From contig JAEEYO010000014.1 of the NCBI GenBank assembly GCA_016288205.1, positions 1-64,000 on the forward strand: a DNA stretch of 64,000 nucleotides, given 5' to 3'. This document shows, piece after piece, positions 50,440 through 59,015 of the stretch. Both the position numbers and the translations under genes were made by a program. This DNA is from Treponema sp. (GTDB lineage Bacteria; Spirochaetota; Spirochaetia; Treponematales; Treponemataceae). The notes beneath the pieces were generated by a model. The model ran no database searches, was not told the DNA's origin, and saw only the letters and a list, made by a program, of their open reading frames with translations. The first letter of the stretch is position 1; the number at the start of each line of letters is the position of its first letter.

Positions 50440-50460
50440 GCTCTCAAATGTAATTTGACT

Positions 50461-51786
50461 TTAAAACAGTCTTAATAATTCGGAGCCGTGTGCAGGAATT
50501 GTTCTTGTGAGCTCGGCATCTCCTTGTAATGGGAAGAGATCTTTTTTCTGCCACAAATCCCTGACCGAGTAGGTTTTTGACTCTGAGACACCTTGAATCT
50601 CACACAGCCGTACCGAGACTTCCCTTTCCTCATCGCTCAGATTGAAGAGTCCCACGTTTATGGCCATGCCTTTTGCGGGGCATCCGTTTCCGTGACTTGC
50701 CCACACGCACTGGTTCTCGTCCTTTGTCACAAGGAACGCTCCATGGGAATTTTTCTCAAGCGAAAGGACTTCCTCGTTTGTGAGTAGGGCGAGAGTTGCG
50801 TCGTCAATCTGCGGAAGGTCGGTTCCAATCATCAGTGGACTACGGAAAATGCACCAAAGGCTCATCATTGTTTTCTGCTCGTCGGGAGTGAGCCGCGTGT
50901 ACCATTCGTTGCCGAATCCCTTGCCGAGTTTACCGAGCGGGAGCATGTCGCAGTCGGGCCAGTTTCCACCTCCCACGTGTCTCTGCCATACCTCGCACCG
51001 TTCGAACATCGCTTTTAAAAGCGGCCATGTGTCCCAGAAATCGTCGGTGATTCTCCACATGTTCGCATATTTCTCAAGGTGCCATGCCTTTTCAATCACG
51101 GCGGGTCCCGGGCTGAGGGAGAGAACCATCGCGCGTCCCGAGTGCTCTATGGCGGCGGCAATCATCTCAATCTCTTTTTCGGCTGAGTAGGGATTTGCCG
51201 GATACATGTTCGTGTTGCAGATGTCGTCCACCTTCACGTAATCCACGCCCCATGAGGCATAGAGGCTGAAAATGCTGTCGTAATATTCCTGCGCTCCCTT
51301 TTTCGTGTGGACCACTCCGTACATGTCACCGTTCCAACGGCTTATGCTGAAGGGATTCGCAATCTGGTCGGCGGTAACGTCTGTTCCAAGGATTTTCGTG
51401 TGATTGGCAGCACAGATTCTGGGAATGCCCCGCATGATGTGGATTCCGAACTTGAGGCCGAGAGAATGGATGTAATCGGCAAGCGGCTTGAATCCTTTTC
51501 CGTCCCTGCTCGAAGGAAATCGGTTGGGAGCCGGAATCTGCCTTGAGTACTCGTCTATGCAAAAGTGACTGAACGGAATGTACTGCACGTGGGGATTCAT
51601 TTTTCCTGCGTCGGGATCAGACCACTGTATGTCAATGACCACATATTCCCAGCCGTATTTTTTCAGATTTTTTGCCATGAAGTCAGCGTTTGCCCTGACC
51701 TCATCCTCATTGACCATAGTATTGTAATAGTCGTAGCTGTTCCAACCCATAGGCGGAAATGGAGCCACATCATTTTTTGAATACAT
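50461..51786 (-). CDS. Alpha-galactosidase, GH27 (or alpha-N-acetylgalactosaminidase)
   Basis: 441 residues. PPMGWNSYDYYNTMVNEDEV is the GH27 start, VVIDIQWSDP and GIHIMRGI follow, VDYVKVDDI holds the nucleophile Asp187, and NMWRITDDFW the acid/base Asp near 248. The C-terminal beta domain ends IPAHGSELLRLF. No signal peptide, so it works on imported alpha-galactosides. ATG 51786 follows GAGAGG. It lies downstream of the gatCAB operon but is separated by a terminator. Substrate (galactose or N-acetylgalactosamine) cannot be told from the visible loop. Confidence 0.93.
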   Translation of the reverse strand: MYSKNDVAPFPPMGWNSYDYYNTMVNEDEVRANADFMAKNLKKYGWEYVVIDIQWSDPDAGKMNPHVQYIPFSHFCIDEYSRQIPAPNRFPSSRDGKGFKPLADYIHSLGLKFGIHIMRGIPRICAANHTKILGTDVTADQIANPFSISRWNGDMYGVVHTKKGAQEYYDSIFSLYASWGVDYVKVDDICNTNMYPANPYSAEKEIEMIAAAIEHSGRAMVLSLSPGPAVIEKAWHLEKYANMWRITDDFWDTWPLLKAMFERCEVWQRHVGGGNWPDCDMLPLGKLGKGFGNEWYTRLTPDEQKTMMSLWCIFRSPLMIGTDLPQIDDATLALLTNEEVLSLEKNSHGAFLVTKDENQCVWASHGNGCPAKGMAINVGLFNLSDEEREVSVRLCEIQGVSESKTYSVRDLWQKKDLFPLQGDAELTRTIPAHGSELLRLF

Positions 51787-51799
51787 AAATACCTCTCAA

Positions 51800-51831
51800 T
51801 AAAAAGGCCCCCGGGAGATTTTCCTGAGGGC
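51800..51831 (-). terminator. Terminator of gatCAB operon
   Basis: Minus strand: GCCCTCAGG with CCCGGGGGC (one mismatch, one G-U), then CTTTTTATT. Confidence 0.65.
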
Positions 51832-51846
51832 TAGTTTTACTAAAGA

Positions 51847-53382
51847 TTAGAGCTTTGAAAGCTTTTCATTCACGAGTGCGGAGGCCATCTTCGGGTTTGC
51901 CTTTCCCTTGGATTCCTTCATCACCTGGCCCGTAAGCCAGCCGATTACGTTTGTCTTTCCTCCCTTGAAGTCTTCCACGGCCTTGGGGTTCGCCGCAATC
52001 ACCTGGTCAACGATGGCTTCGATCGCGCTGTTGTCGCTCACTACTTCCATTCCCTTTTCCTTGATGATTTCGGACGGCATCTTGTTCGTGGAAAGCATCT
52101 CCGCGAAAACGGTCTTTCCCTGGGCCGATGAAATCTTTCCGTCAGCGATGATGTTCACAAGCTCCGTGATGTGCGCGGGTTTTATCTTCACGTCGTTGAT
52201 TGTCTCGTTCTTTTCGTTGAGTACGGCAAGCAGCTCGGCGAGAATCCAGTTGGCGACCTTCTTCACGTCCTTCGCACCCTTGGCGGCTTCCTCAAACCAG
52301 AGCGAGAGATCGCGTGTGGATGTGAGTGTCTCAACGTCGAAATCGGAAAGTCCGTATTCTTTCCTGAAACGGTTGCGTTTTGCCTCGGGGAGCTCACCGA
52401 CTTTTGACGCGGCTCTCTGAATCAGCTCCTCGCTTACGGAAAACGGCTTGATGTCCGGCTCAACCACAAAGCGGTAGTCCACGAATGAGTTTTTGGTACG
52501 CTGAACAACGGTCTGTCCCTTTGCCTCATCCCAGCCCATAGTGACCTTGAATCCGGGGTTGAATTCCTGACGGTCGTTGATGAATTCCTCAAGCTGTCTC
52601 TTTGCTTCGTAGGTACAAGCGTCGCGGATTACACGGAATGAGTTCAGGTTCTTGATTTCGCTGATAGGTGTGTGCCAGAGCTTTCCGTCCTCCCACACGT
52701 TCAGGTTGATGTTCGCGTCGCACCTCATGTTTCCTTCCTCAAGGTTTCCGTTGGTGACACGCACGTATCGGAGGATTTCCTGCACGGTCTCCATGAAAAG
52801 GGCCGCTTCCTCAGGGCTGGACATGTCGGGCTTTGTGACAATCTCAATCAGCGGAGTTCCCGAGCGGTTGTAGTCAATGTATGAGTGTGCTCCCTGCAAG
52901 TGCAAGGATTTACCAACGTCTTCCTCAAGGTGGATTCTTTCGACCCTTACGCGGCGGTATTTTCCGTCAATGATGCAGTCCTCGCCGATGAAATTCTTCG
53001 GACGGAATTTCTCGCCTCCAATCTGCTGGTCCTTTGGAAATTTCGCGATGGGTAAATCCACGTGTCCGTCGGTACAGAGCGGAATGTCGTACTGGGTAAT
53101 CTGATATCCCTTGGTAAGGTCGGGATAGAAATAATGCTTGCGGTCAAATTTTGTGAAGCGCGCAATCTTGCAGTTGAGTGCCTGTCCCGCCACGGCTCCA
53201 AGCTCCACGTATCCCTTGCTGATTCTGGGCATGGCTCCCGGAAGACCGAGACACACCGGACACACGCGGGTATTGGGCATTCCACCATAGCGGTTCTCGC
53301 ACGCACAGAACGCCTTTGTATTTGTCAGCAGCTGCGTATGAATCTCACAGCCTATCACGATTTCATATTTATCTATTGGCAT
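51847..53382 (-). CDS. gatB: Asp/Glu-tRNA(Asn/Gln) amidotransferase subunit B
   Basis: 511 residues. Binds the misacylated tRNA and activates its side-chain carboxyl with ATP. EIVIGCEIHTQLLTNTKAFC is the family start, CPVCLGLPGAMPRIS and KHYFYPDLTKGYQITQYDIP follow, the tRNA-binding YqeY-like tail ends MASALVNEKLSKL. ATG 53382 follows AAGGAG. Last of three genes gatC-gatA-gatB with a 12-nt gap to gatA. Presence implies at least one of Gln-tRNA or Asn-tRNA is made by transamidation. Confidence 0.97.
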   Translation of the reverse strand: MPIDKYEIVIGCEIHTQLLTNTKAFCACENRYGGMPNTRVCPVCLGLPGAMPRISKGYVELGAVAGQALNCKIARFTKFDRKHYFYPDLTKGYQITQYDIPLCTDGHVDLPIAKFPKDQQIGGEKFRPKNFIGEDCIIDGKYRRVRVERIHLEEDVGKSLHLQGAHSYIDYNRSGTPLIEIVTKPDMSSPEEAALFMETVQEILRYVRVTNGNLEEGNMRCDANINLNVWEDGKLWHTPISEIKNLNSFRVIRDACTYEAKRQLEEFINDRQEFNPGFKVTMGWDEAKGQTVVQRTKNSFVDYRFVVEPDIKPFSVSEELIQRAASKVGELPEAKRNRFRKEYGLSDFDVETLTSTRDLSLWFEEAAKGAKDVKKVANWILAELLAVLNEKNETINDVKIKPAHITELVNIIADGKISSAQGKTVFAEMLSTNKMPSEIIKEKGMEVVSDNSAIEAIVDQVIAANPKAVEDFKGGKTNVIGWLTGQVMKESKGKANPKMASALVNEKLSKL

Positions 53383-53394
53383 AAAATTATCTCC

Positions 53395-54900
53395 TTAAGC
53401 TTCCTTGATGGGACTTCCGCAACCGGGATGCTCGTTTTCCCATGACTGTGCGACGCGGAGGATTTTTGCCTCGCTGAACATGGGACCCGCGAACTGTATT
53501 CCTACCGGCATGGGGTCGTTTCCTTCCGTGTGTCCGCATGGTACGGAGATTGACGGAATGCGCGAGAGATTTACGAAAACCGTGAAGAGGTCGCTCAGGT
53601 ACATTTCAAGCGGGTCGTCCACTTTTTCTCCCAGACGGAAAGATGCGGTGGGGCAGGTGGGACAAAGAATCAGGTCGTAGCTTTCAAAAAGTTTGGCCAC
53701 ATCCCTCTGGATTCTTGCGCGCACTGACATTCCCTTTTTGTATGTGTCGCCCGAGAACTGTTCGGAAAGCACGTAGTTTCCGATGATGATTCTTCGCTTT
53801 ACCTCAGGTCCGAATCCGGCAGAGCGTGTGTCCACATAAAGTTGGTCGTAGCCCTCACCGTTGTCAATTCTCTGTCCGTAGCGGATTCCGTCGAAGCGGC
53901 TCAGGTTTGACGCTGCCTCGGAAAGTGCAATCACGTAATATGACGCGATGGAAGCCTCAAGTACGGGAAGATCGACAGTCTCAATCTTCGCTCCCTTTGC
54001 CTCGAACCATGCGCGTGTGTCGGCGAAAACTTTTCCAACGTCGGCGGCCAATCCCTTGCTCTCAAGGAACTGCTTGGGGATGGCAATCTTGAGCTTTGAG
54101 ATTTCCTCGTCGCTCATTGCCTTAAGATTTTTCAAACTGTCTGATTCAGGAAGGTCTGCTGATGTGTCATCGTAAAAATCAACTCCGCTCATTACCGAGA
54201 GAGGAAGCGCGATGTCCTGAGGCGTGTGACCGAGGATTCCTACCTGATCAAGGGATGATCCGTAAGCGACCACACCCCAGCGGCTGAGGACTCCGTAAGT
54301 CGGCTTGAGTCCGTAGATTCCGCAATATGACGCGGGAAGACGCACGGATCCACCGGTCTCTGTGCCCAATCCGAAGAGCGCCTGGTTTGCTGCGACTGCG
54401 GCTGTTGAACCACCGGATGATCCACCCGAGACATAAGCGCGGTTGATCGGATTTCTCGTGGGACCGTAGCTTGAGTATTCCGTGGAGGAGCCCATTGCGA
54501 ACTCATCCTGATTGCATCTTCCGAGTGGGATTGCGCCTGCTTCCATGAGCCTGTTGATTACGGTCGCGTTGTATGGAGCCACATAACCCGCAAGAATTTT
54601 TGACGAGCATGTGAGCCTTTTTCCGCGCACGGAGATATTGTCCTTGTTCGCGAAGGGAAGTCCGAGAAGGGGCTTCTTTTCAAAAAGGGAGTCCAGAGAT
54701 CCTTCCGCACGGGCCTTTGCAATCTCCTCGTCGGCTGCCTTTGCGAGTTTCAGGGCATCGTCGTACATTTCAATGAATGCGTTGAGGGGAAGATCTGATT
54801 TTTTGTCCGCCTCGAATGTGCTGATTGAATCCTGCACCAATTTTTCGCTTGTTGTCTTACCGGACTTGAGAGCGTCCACTGCTTCTTTAATGGTCTGCAT
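53395..54900 (-). CDS. gatA: Asp/Glu-tRNA(Asn/Gln) amidotransferase subunit A
   Basis: 501 residues. Glutaminase subunit of the amidase-signature family: LLGLPFANKDNISVRGKRLT carries the catalytic Lys, and SGGSSGGSTAAVAANQALFG with GLGTETGGSVRLPASYCG carries the Ser-cis-Ser pair. Ammonia is channelled to GatB. The ATG overlaps the gatC stop by one base (TGATG), so translation is coupled. Residue count and motif order are normal for GatA. Confidence 0.97.
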   Translation of the reverse strand: MQTIKEAVDALKSGKTTSEKLVQDSISTFEADKKSDLPLNAFIEMYDDALKLAKAADEEIAKARAEGSLDSLFEKKPLLGLPFANKDNISVRGKRLTCSSKILAGYVAPYNATVINRLMEAGAIPLGRCNQDEFAMGSSTEYSSYGPTRNPINRAYVSGGSSGGSTAAVAANQALFGLGTETGGSVRLPASYCGIYGLKPTYGVLSRWGVVAYGSSLDQVGILGHTPQDIALPLSVMSGVDFYDDTSADLPESDSLKNLKAMSDEEISKLKIAIPKQFLESKGLAADVGKVFADTRAWFEAKGAKIETVDLPVLEASIASYYVIALSEAASNLSRFDGIRYGQRIDNGEGYDQLYVDTRSAGFGPEVKRRIIIGNYVLSEQFSGDTYKKGMSVRARIQRDVAKLFESYDLILCPTCPTASFRLGEKVDDPLEMYLSDLFTVFVNLSRIPSISVPCGHTEGNDPMPVGIQFAGPMFSEAKILRVAQSWENEHPGCGSPIKEA

Positions 54901-55220
54901 CAGGCTCCCTCCCCAAGGACTTTCGGCACCTGGAAATATCCGTCCAGGAAGTTGCCCTCGTTGATTTTCTTTACGTCGTGCATTTCAAGTCCCGCAACAA
55001 TCTCATCCTCGCGCAATGCGTCGGCCTTTGTGGTGGGATATGCGTCGTAGGGATTCTCGCTGTCATCATACTTTGAGAGAATGTCAAAATATCCAACAAT
55101 ATCGTCAACCTGCTTTTTCAGGGTCGCCATGTCCGTGCTTTCCGGAGAAAGTCTTGAGAGGTACAAAAGCTTTTCCAGCGTGTCCTCGTTTACTTCTGTT
55201 TTTCTTGTTGAGTCACTCAT
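54900..55220 (-). CDS. gatC: Asp/Glu-tRNA(Asn/Gln) amidotransferase subunit C
   Basis: 106 residues. Small linker subunit that stabilises GatA-GatB. VNEDTLEKLLYLSRLS is the usual N-terminal helix and YDDSENPYDAYPT, ALREDEIVAGL the typical later parts; it ends GNFLDGYFQVPKVLGEGA. ATG 55220 (MSDSTRK) is used; the frame continues upstream only through heptamer-repeat sequence (STFIFPLSSFHFHLST), which is not protein-like. The start is 7 nt after TATAAT with no ribosome binding site. Confidence 0.93.
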   Translation of the reverse strand: MSDSTRKTEVNEDTLEKLLYLSRLSPESTDMATLKKQVDDIVGYFDILSKYDDSENPYDAYPTTKADALREDEIVAGLEMHDVKKINEGNFLDGYFQVPKVLGEGA

Positions 55221-55227
55221 GCGTGCT

Positions 55228-55233
55228 ATTATA
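55228..55233 (-). promoter_or_regulatory. -10 box of gatCAB, leaderless type
   Basis: Minus strand TATAAT, then 7 nt (AGCACGC) to the gatC ATG. The -35 is weak (TTCCCT at 17 bp). Confidence 0.55.
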
Positions 55234-55257
55234 TAGAAAAAAATTGATTTAGGGAAG

Positions 55258-55316
55258 TAGAAAGTGGAAAGATGAAAGTGGAAAGATGAAAGTGGAAAGA
55301 TGAAAGTGGAAAGCTG
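55258..55316. repeat. Purine heptamer array with 14-bp alternation
   Basis: AAGTGGA and AAGATGA alternate four times (period 7 within period 14), between gatC and a membrane-protein gene. Confidence 0.75.
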
Positions 55317-55344
55317 TGCGTTTCTCATTCCTTACCTCTTACCT

Positions 55345-55932
55345 TTATCTTATTACCTCGTAGAGGAGGGCGACCGGCAGCTGGAGGAACCAGGTGATGA
55401 ATAAGGTGTAAATGATGTGGCAGATAAGGCGGTTGCGGCGTACAAGTTTCTGCAGGGAGATAAGTCTTTCGGCGTTCTCGGGAAAATCTATTTTGTTGAA
55501 CTCGTCGAAGGATTTCATGTAGGCTCTTCTTTCCTTTTGGTAGTAAGCTCCTCTGGGGGGAAGCTGCGAGCCGTATTGGGAATATCCCTCGGCAATCGTG
55601 TACGCAAGAGCTTCGTGCTTTCCGTCCTTCAGAAGTGCCGACGAGATTTCCGGGGCCGCCGCAAGATATTTTTTCATGGTGATCATATTGAGAATGAGCA
55701 AAATCATCATGCTGAGCCACATTGATAATGGAATCGCGACATAAAAGACACCGATTTTTGGTCCGAGAATCAGGAGTGAAATGAGTGAGAGAGCGAGAAA
55801 AATCATTGAGACGAGCCGTGATTTCATTTTTGTTTTATATAAAACTATCTCCCTCTCCCTTATCAAGAGCGTGATGGAAAGAAAAAGAAATGCCGTTGAA
55901 AGAGCCGTCAGTACGATTGAAATCCACGTCAT
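55345..55932 (-). CDS. Membrane protein of unknown function
   Basis: 195 residues. Two N-terminal membrane helices (about 4-25 and 38-85, the latter probably two), a charged middle (QYGSQLPPRGAYYQKERRAY), and a C-terminal helix (IIYTLFITWFLQLPVALLY). No family recognised. ATG 55932 follows AGGAGG and lies 16 nt after the DUF4846 gene stop, so the two are an operon. The frame upstream of 55932 overlaps that gene and is not used. Confidence 0.6.
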   Translation of the reverse strand: MTWISIVLTALSTAFLFLSITLLIREREIVLYKTKMKSRLVSMIFLALSLISLLILGPKIGVFYVAIPLSMWLSMMILLILNMITMKKYLAAAPEISSALLKDGKHEALAYTIAEGYSQYGSQLPPRGAYYQKERRAYMKSFDEFNKIDFPENAERLISLQKLVRRNRLICHIIYTLFITWFLQLPVALLYEVIR

Positions 55933-55948
55933 AAAATCCTCCTCTCGG

Positions 55949-56752
55949 TTACTCAGCGAAACATTTGAGGCTTCCCTTTTGGAAGGTCCATTCCGGGGTG
56001 CGGAGAGTGGCATCCTCAACGTAGTACCAGGGACTGATTTTGTCGAAGCTTTTTAAAAGGTGGAATTCCTGGCTCGGCATGTAGCTCTGTCCCAAAAGCA
56101 TGATTTTCTTTCCCGTGGATTTGTTTTCCGCGACATCCAGAACGAGAATGACATGTCCCGGTGTTCCTCCGTAGATGAAAAAATCCCCCGGTTCGATGTC
56201 CCTTATATCCTTTGCCTTGGATTCCTGTGAGAGCGACAGGGTTCCCGCATAGTTGTAGATGAATTTCAGATATTCTTCAAAAACGCTCCGGTCGTCTCCT
56301 TTCTTTCCACCGCTTTTCCATTTGGTCTGATTCCCGGAGACTGAGACTCTTTCACCCTGGACAAATTTGGAAAAAGGAACGTCCATTCCGTTGGTGAGAT
56401 GAAAGTGGATTTCCGAAAAACGCTTCTGCGAGTAGAGATATTCCGCGCGCAGCTTGATTACGGCATCCGCACATTGGATGAGGTCCGTGGTGAGGATGGG
56501 CATGTCGAAAACGGACTCGTGGACATTGCTCCATTTTTTCTCTCCGTTGTAGAGCAGGACTGGGGAGCCGTATGCCTTCAGCGGGTAAGTGCGAAGAAAT
56601 TGTGCGAAGGATTTTTCATCCGCTTTTACGCGCACGTAATTTTCGGGGACGGGAAATCTTTCGGCGATGTTTTTTCCGCTTTTGAAAATCTGTCCTGAGC
56701 ACGCCGAGAGCGCAATCAGCAGAACCTGTATGAATGCGGCTGTCTTTTTCAT
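55949..56752 (-). CDS. DUF4846-type lipoprotein
   Basis: 267 residues. Lipobox LIALSACSG, then the DUF4846 layout: YVRVKADEKSFAQFLRTYPL, DLIQCADAVIKLRAEYLYS, RFSEIHFHLTNGMDVPFSKF, YAGTLSLSQE, PGDFFIYGGTPGHVILVLDV and LLGQSYMPSQEFHLLKS. DUF4846 proteins look like cell-wall-associated hydrolase-fold proteins; the conserved Cys is in LIQCADA and His in GHVILV. Function not established. ATG 56752 has TAGGAG at 8 nt. Promoter TTGCGG-N17-TATAAT back to back with the SDR promoter. Confidence 0.85.
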   Translation of the reverse strand: MKKTAAFIQVLLIALSACSGQIFKSGKNIAERFPVPENYVRVKADEKSFAQFLRTYPLKAYGSPVLLYNGEKKWSNVHESVFDMPILTTDLIQCADAVIKLRAEYLYSQKRFSEIHFHLTNGMDVPFSKFVQGERVSVSGNQTKWKSGGKKGDDRSVFEEYLKFIYNYAGTLSLSQESKAKDIRDIEPGDFFIYGGTPGHVILVLDVAENKSTGKKIMLLGQSYMPSQEFHLLKSFDKISPWYYVEDATLRTPEWTFQKGSLKCFAE

Positions 56753-56806
56753 TTTATGCTCCTAAAAGTTCACGGATGCCTTTTTTGTCACATCCACTTT
56801 TCTTCT

Positions 56807-56835
56807 ATTATATAACATATATTGCATCCCCGCAA
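56807..56835 (-). promoter_or_regulatory. Promoter of DUF4846 operon
   Basis: Minus strand: TTGCGG (56835-56830), 17-bp spacer, TATAAT (56812-56807). Confidence 0.7.
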
Positions 56836-56844
56836 GATTTTCTA

Positions 56845-56873
56845 TTGAAACGATTGCTTTTTTATGCTACACT
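56845..56873 (+). promoter_or_regulatory. Promoter of SDR gene, near-leaderless
   Basis: TTGAAA (56845-56850), 17-bp spacer, TACACT (56868-56873), ATG 56882 after 8 nt, so the leader is about 2 nt. Confidence 0.65.
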
Positions 56874-56881
56874 TTTTCACT

Positions 56882-57721
56882 ATGAATGATAATGTAAAGA
56901 CGGCGCTCGTGACTGGTGCGTCGCAGGGTGTCGGACGAGAGATTTCGCTGATCCTTGCAGGAAAGGGCTGGGACGTGATTGTCGTGGCCAGATCGGTTGA
57001 CAAGCTTGCCGCACTGAAAAAAGATATTTTGCAGGATTTCCCGGACCGCAAGGTTTACGAGTGTCCCTGTGATTTGGCTTCCTCTGACGGTCCCGAAAAA
57101 ATTATGGACTTTTGCACTCAAAATTCGCTGACCGTGGATTTACTCATAAACAACGCCGGTTGTGGTCTCTTCGGCGAGAGCGTGGAGCTTGGCGATTCCG
57201 TAATTCCGATGCTGAATCTTAACGTGACGGCTTTGACCCGAATGTGTGCACTCTTTGGAAAAGCGATGAAGGAGCGTGGATTGGGCTCCATTTTGAATAT
57301 TGGCTCCATCGCGGGAAATCAGCCGTCGTCATATTTTGCTTCTTATGCAGCTACAAAAAGTTATGTGTTCAATTATTCTCTTGCGCTTCGGCATGAGCTT
57401 GGTCAGTACGGTGTGAACGTCACTTTGGTGCAGCCGGGATATATCAGGACAGCGTTTGACAATCAGTGCGGAATCACCAGCGAGAAATATAAGAAATTTT
57501 CCTATAATAACGGAATGACGGCGAGGGCGGTCGCGAAGTGTGCTGTGAAATCGGTTCTGGCAAAACGCTCTTATGTCAGGGCGGGAATCAGGAACAAACT
57601 GATTGCATTTTTCTGCGGAATGCTTCCAAGAAATTTCCTTGCGTGGGTCATGGCGAACAGCGTCAGAAACATGACTAAGGACAGCAAACCGCAAGTTGCA
57701 GACACTTCAAAATCAAACTGA
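56882..57721 (+). CDS. Short-chain dehydrogenase/reductase
   Basis: 279 residues, classical SDR. NAD(P)-binding TGASQGVGREI, LLINNAGCGLFGE, catalytic Ser in ILNIGSIAG, and YAATK with Tyr and Lys; then VTLVQPGYIRTAF. ARSVDK after beta-2 with Arg suggests NADPH preference. ATG 56882 is used; the upstream codons precede the -10. The radical SAM gene follows 10 nt later in the same transcript, so the two may share a pathway. The substrate is unknown; a C-terminal tail (LPRNFLAWVMANSV) suggests membrane contact. Confidence 0.88.
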   Translation: MNDNVKTALVTGASQGVGREISLILAGKGWDVIVVARSVDKLAALKKDILQDFPDRKVYECPCDLASSDGPEKIMDFCTQNSLTVDLLINNAGCGLFGESVELGDSVIPMLNLNVTALTRMCALFGKAMKERGLGSILNIGSIAGNQPSSYFASYAATKSYVFNYSLALRHELGQYGVNVTLVQPGYIRTAFDNQCGITSEKYKKFSYNNGMTARAVAKCAVKSVLAKRSYVRAGIRNKLIAFFCGMLPRNFLAWVMANSVRNMTKDSKPQVADTSKSN

Positions 57722-57731
57722 GAGGGTAAAA

Positions 57732-58928
57732 ATGAAACACAATACATCCATAGTTCCAAAGCTGCTTTTTTCACATCCAAGACTTGCTTTTGGTCTTGCG
57801 CGTGCGTTCAGCAAAATGGAGATAGCGAGACGGTTCAAAAAACGCCACACTTACGGATATAATCACATGAAGAATTTTGCGCTGATTTATCTGAAGCTCA
57901 CTCCGGTCTGCAATCTGCACTGCGTGATGTGCGGTCAGCGCGGGGACAGGGGAGTTCTTCGCGGCAAGGCGGGTCAGGACGCTGCTAAGACAATCGTGCC
58001 GCTTGAGGGATATAAAAAACTTATTGACGAGCTCAAATCCGTAAAGCCGATTTATTATGTTTGGGGCGGAGAGCCTTTCCTTTATCCTCAGTTGTGTGAG
58101 CTTGTAAAATACATTCAGGATTCCGGCAGCCTCTGTGCAATCAACACCAACGGAACCCTTTTGGAAAAATATGCCGAGCGCATTGTCGCCGACGGATGGC
58201 ACAATATTTTCGTGAGCCTTGACGCATTCAGGGATGTGAACGATGCGATGCGCGGTAAGGGAAGCTACGACAATGTTGTGAAGGGATTTGAGGCAATCAA
58301 CCGCGAGAAGAAGAAGCAGGGTAAGTCTCTTCCGATTATGGGAGTCGTTACTACGGTCACGAGCATGAACTACGAGGTGCTTCCTGATTTGGCCGAGGCC
58401 TGCAAGGAATTCGACCTCACGTGGCACATCTACAATCTGGGAACTTACACCAACGACGAGATTCTTGAGACCCACAAGAAGTACATGAAGGAGCATCTTG
58501 ACACCGACATCTACATGCTCGACGGATACAATACCGGCTACAACAAGGGAATTGACGGAGCGAAGGCACACAGCATCCTCAACAAGATTCATCACACGGA
58601 TTATGGCTACCTGAGCATAACGGTACCGGCTTTGAATCCTGAGAAAACCCACGAGTATTACGCCGAGCTTGACACACATGTGCGTGACAGCTGCATTGTT
58701 CCGTGGTGCCAGGCAAATGTCTGCTATAACGGAGACGTGACTTTCTGTGCCGATTACAACGAATATGTTTTGGGAAACATTCAAGAGCAGAGCTTCAAGG
58801 AAATCTACAACGGAGACAGGGCGAACAAATTCCGTGAGGAAATCCTCAAGTGCGAGGGACGCATTTTCCCCGGCTGCGTAAGGTGCTACCAGAACATGCT
58901 CTTCGGCGCGAAAATCAAGGGCTACTGA
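57732..58928 (+). CDS. Radical SAM/SPASM protein
   Basis: 398 residues. The [4Fe-4S]-SAM motif is CNLHCVMCG (CxxxCxxC, near residues 65-72), followed by YYVWGGEPFLYPQ and NTNGTLLEKY. The C-terminal SPASM region has additional Cys (CIVPWCQANVCYNGD, FCADYNEYVLGN, CVRCYQN) for auxiliary clusters. Such enzymes modify peptides, sugars or tRNA; no precursor peptide is visible nearby. ATG 57732 follows GAGAGGG. It forms an operon with the SDR, which could act before or after it in modifying a lipid, sugar or small molecule (inference). Confidence 0.88.
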   Translation: MKHNTSIVPKLLFSHPRLAFGLARAFSKMEIARRFKKRHTYGYNHMKNFALIYLKLTPVCNLHCVMCGQRGDRGVLRGKAGQDAAKTIVPLEGYKKLIDELKSVKPIYYVWGGEPFLYPQLCELVKYIQDSGSLCAINTNGTLLEKYAERIVADGWHNIFVSLDAFRDVNDAMRGKGSYDNVVKGFEAINREKKKQGKSLPIMGVVTTVTSMNYEVLPDLAEACKEFDLTWHIYNLGTYTNDEILETHKKYMKEHLDTDIYMLDGYNTGYNKGIDGAKAHSILNKIHHTDYGYLSITVPALNPEKTHEYYAELDTHVRDSCIVPWCQANVCYNGDVTFCADYNEYVLGNIQEQSFKEIYNGDRANKFREEILKCEGRIFPGCVRCYQNMLFGAKIKGY

Positions 58929-58930
58929 TT

Positions 58931-59010
58931 AAGTGGAAAGTGGAGAGATGAAAGTGGAAAGTTTTTATCCATATTTCAGCTTTCCACTCTCCGTTTTCAA
59001 CTCTCCACTC
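58931..59010. repeat. Purine heptads followed by complementary pyrimidine heptads
   Basis: AAGTGGA AAGTGGA GAGATGA on the left (58931-58962) and CTTTCCA CTCTCCG, then CTCTCCA (58979-59010) on the right. The arms are partly complementary and can form a hairpin between two convergent genes. Confidence 0.6.
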
Positions 59011-59015
59011 GTTAA

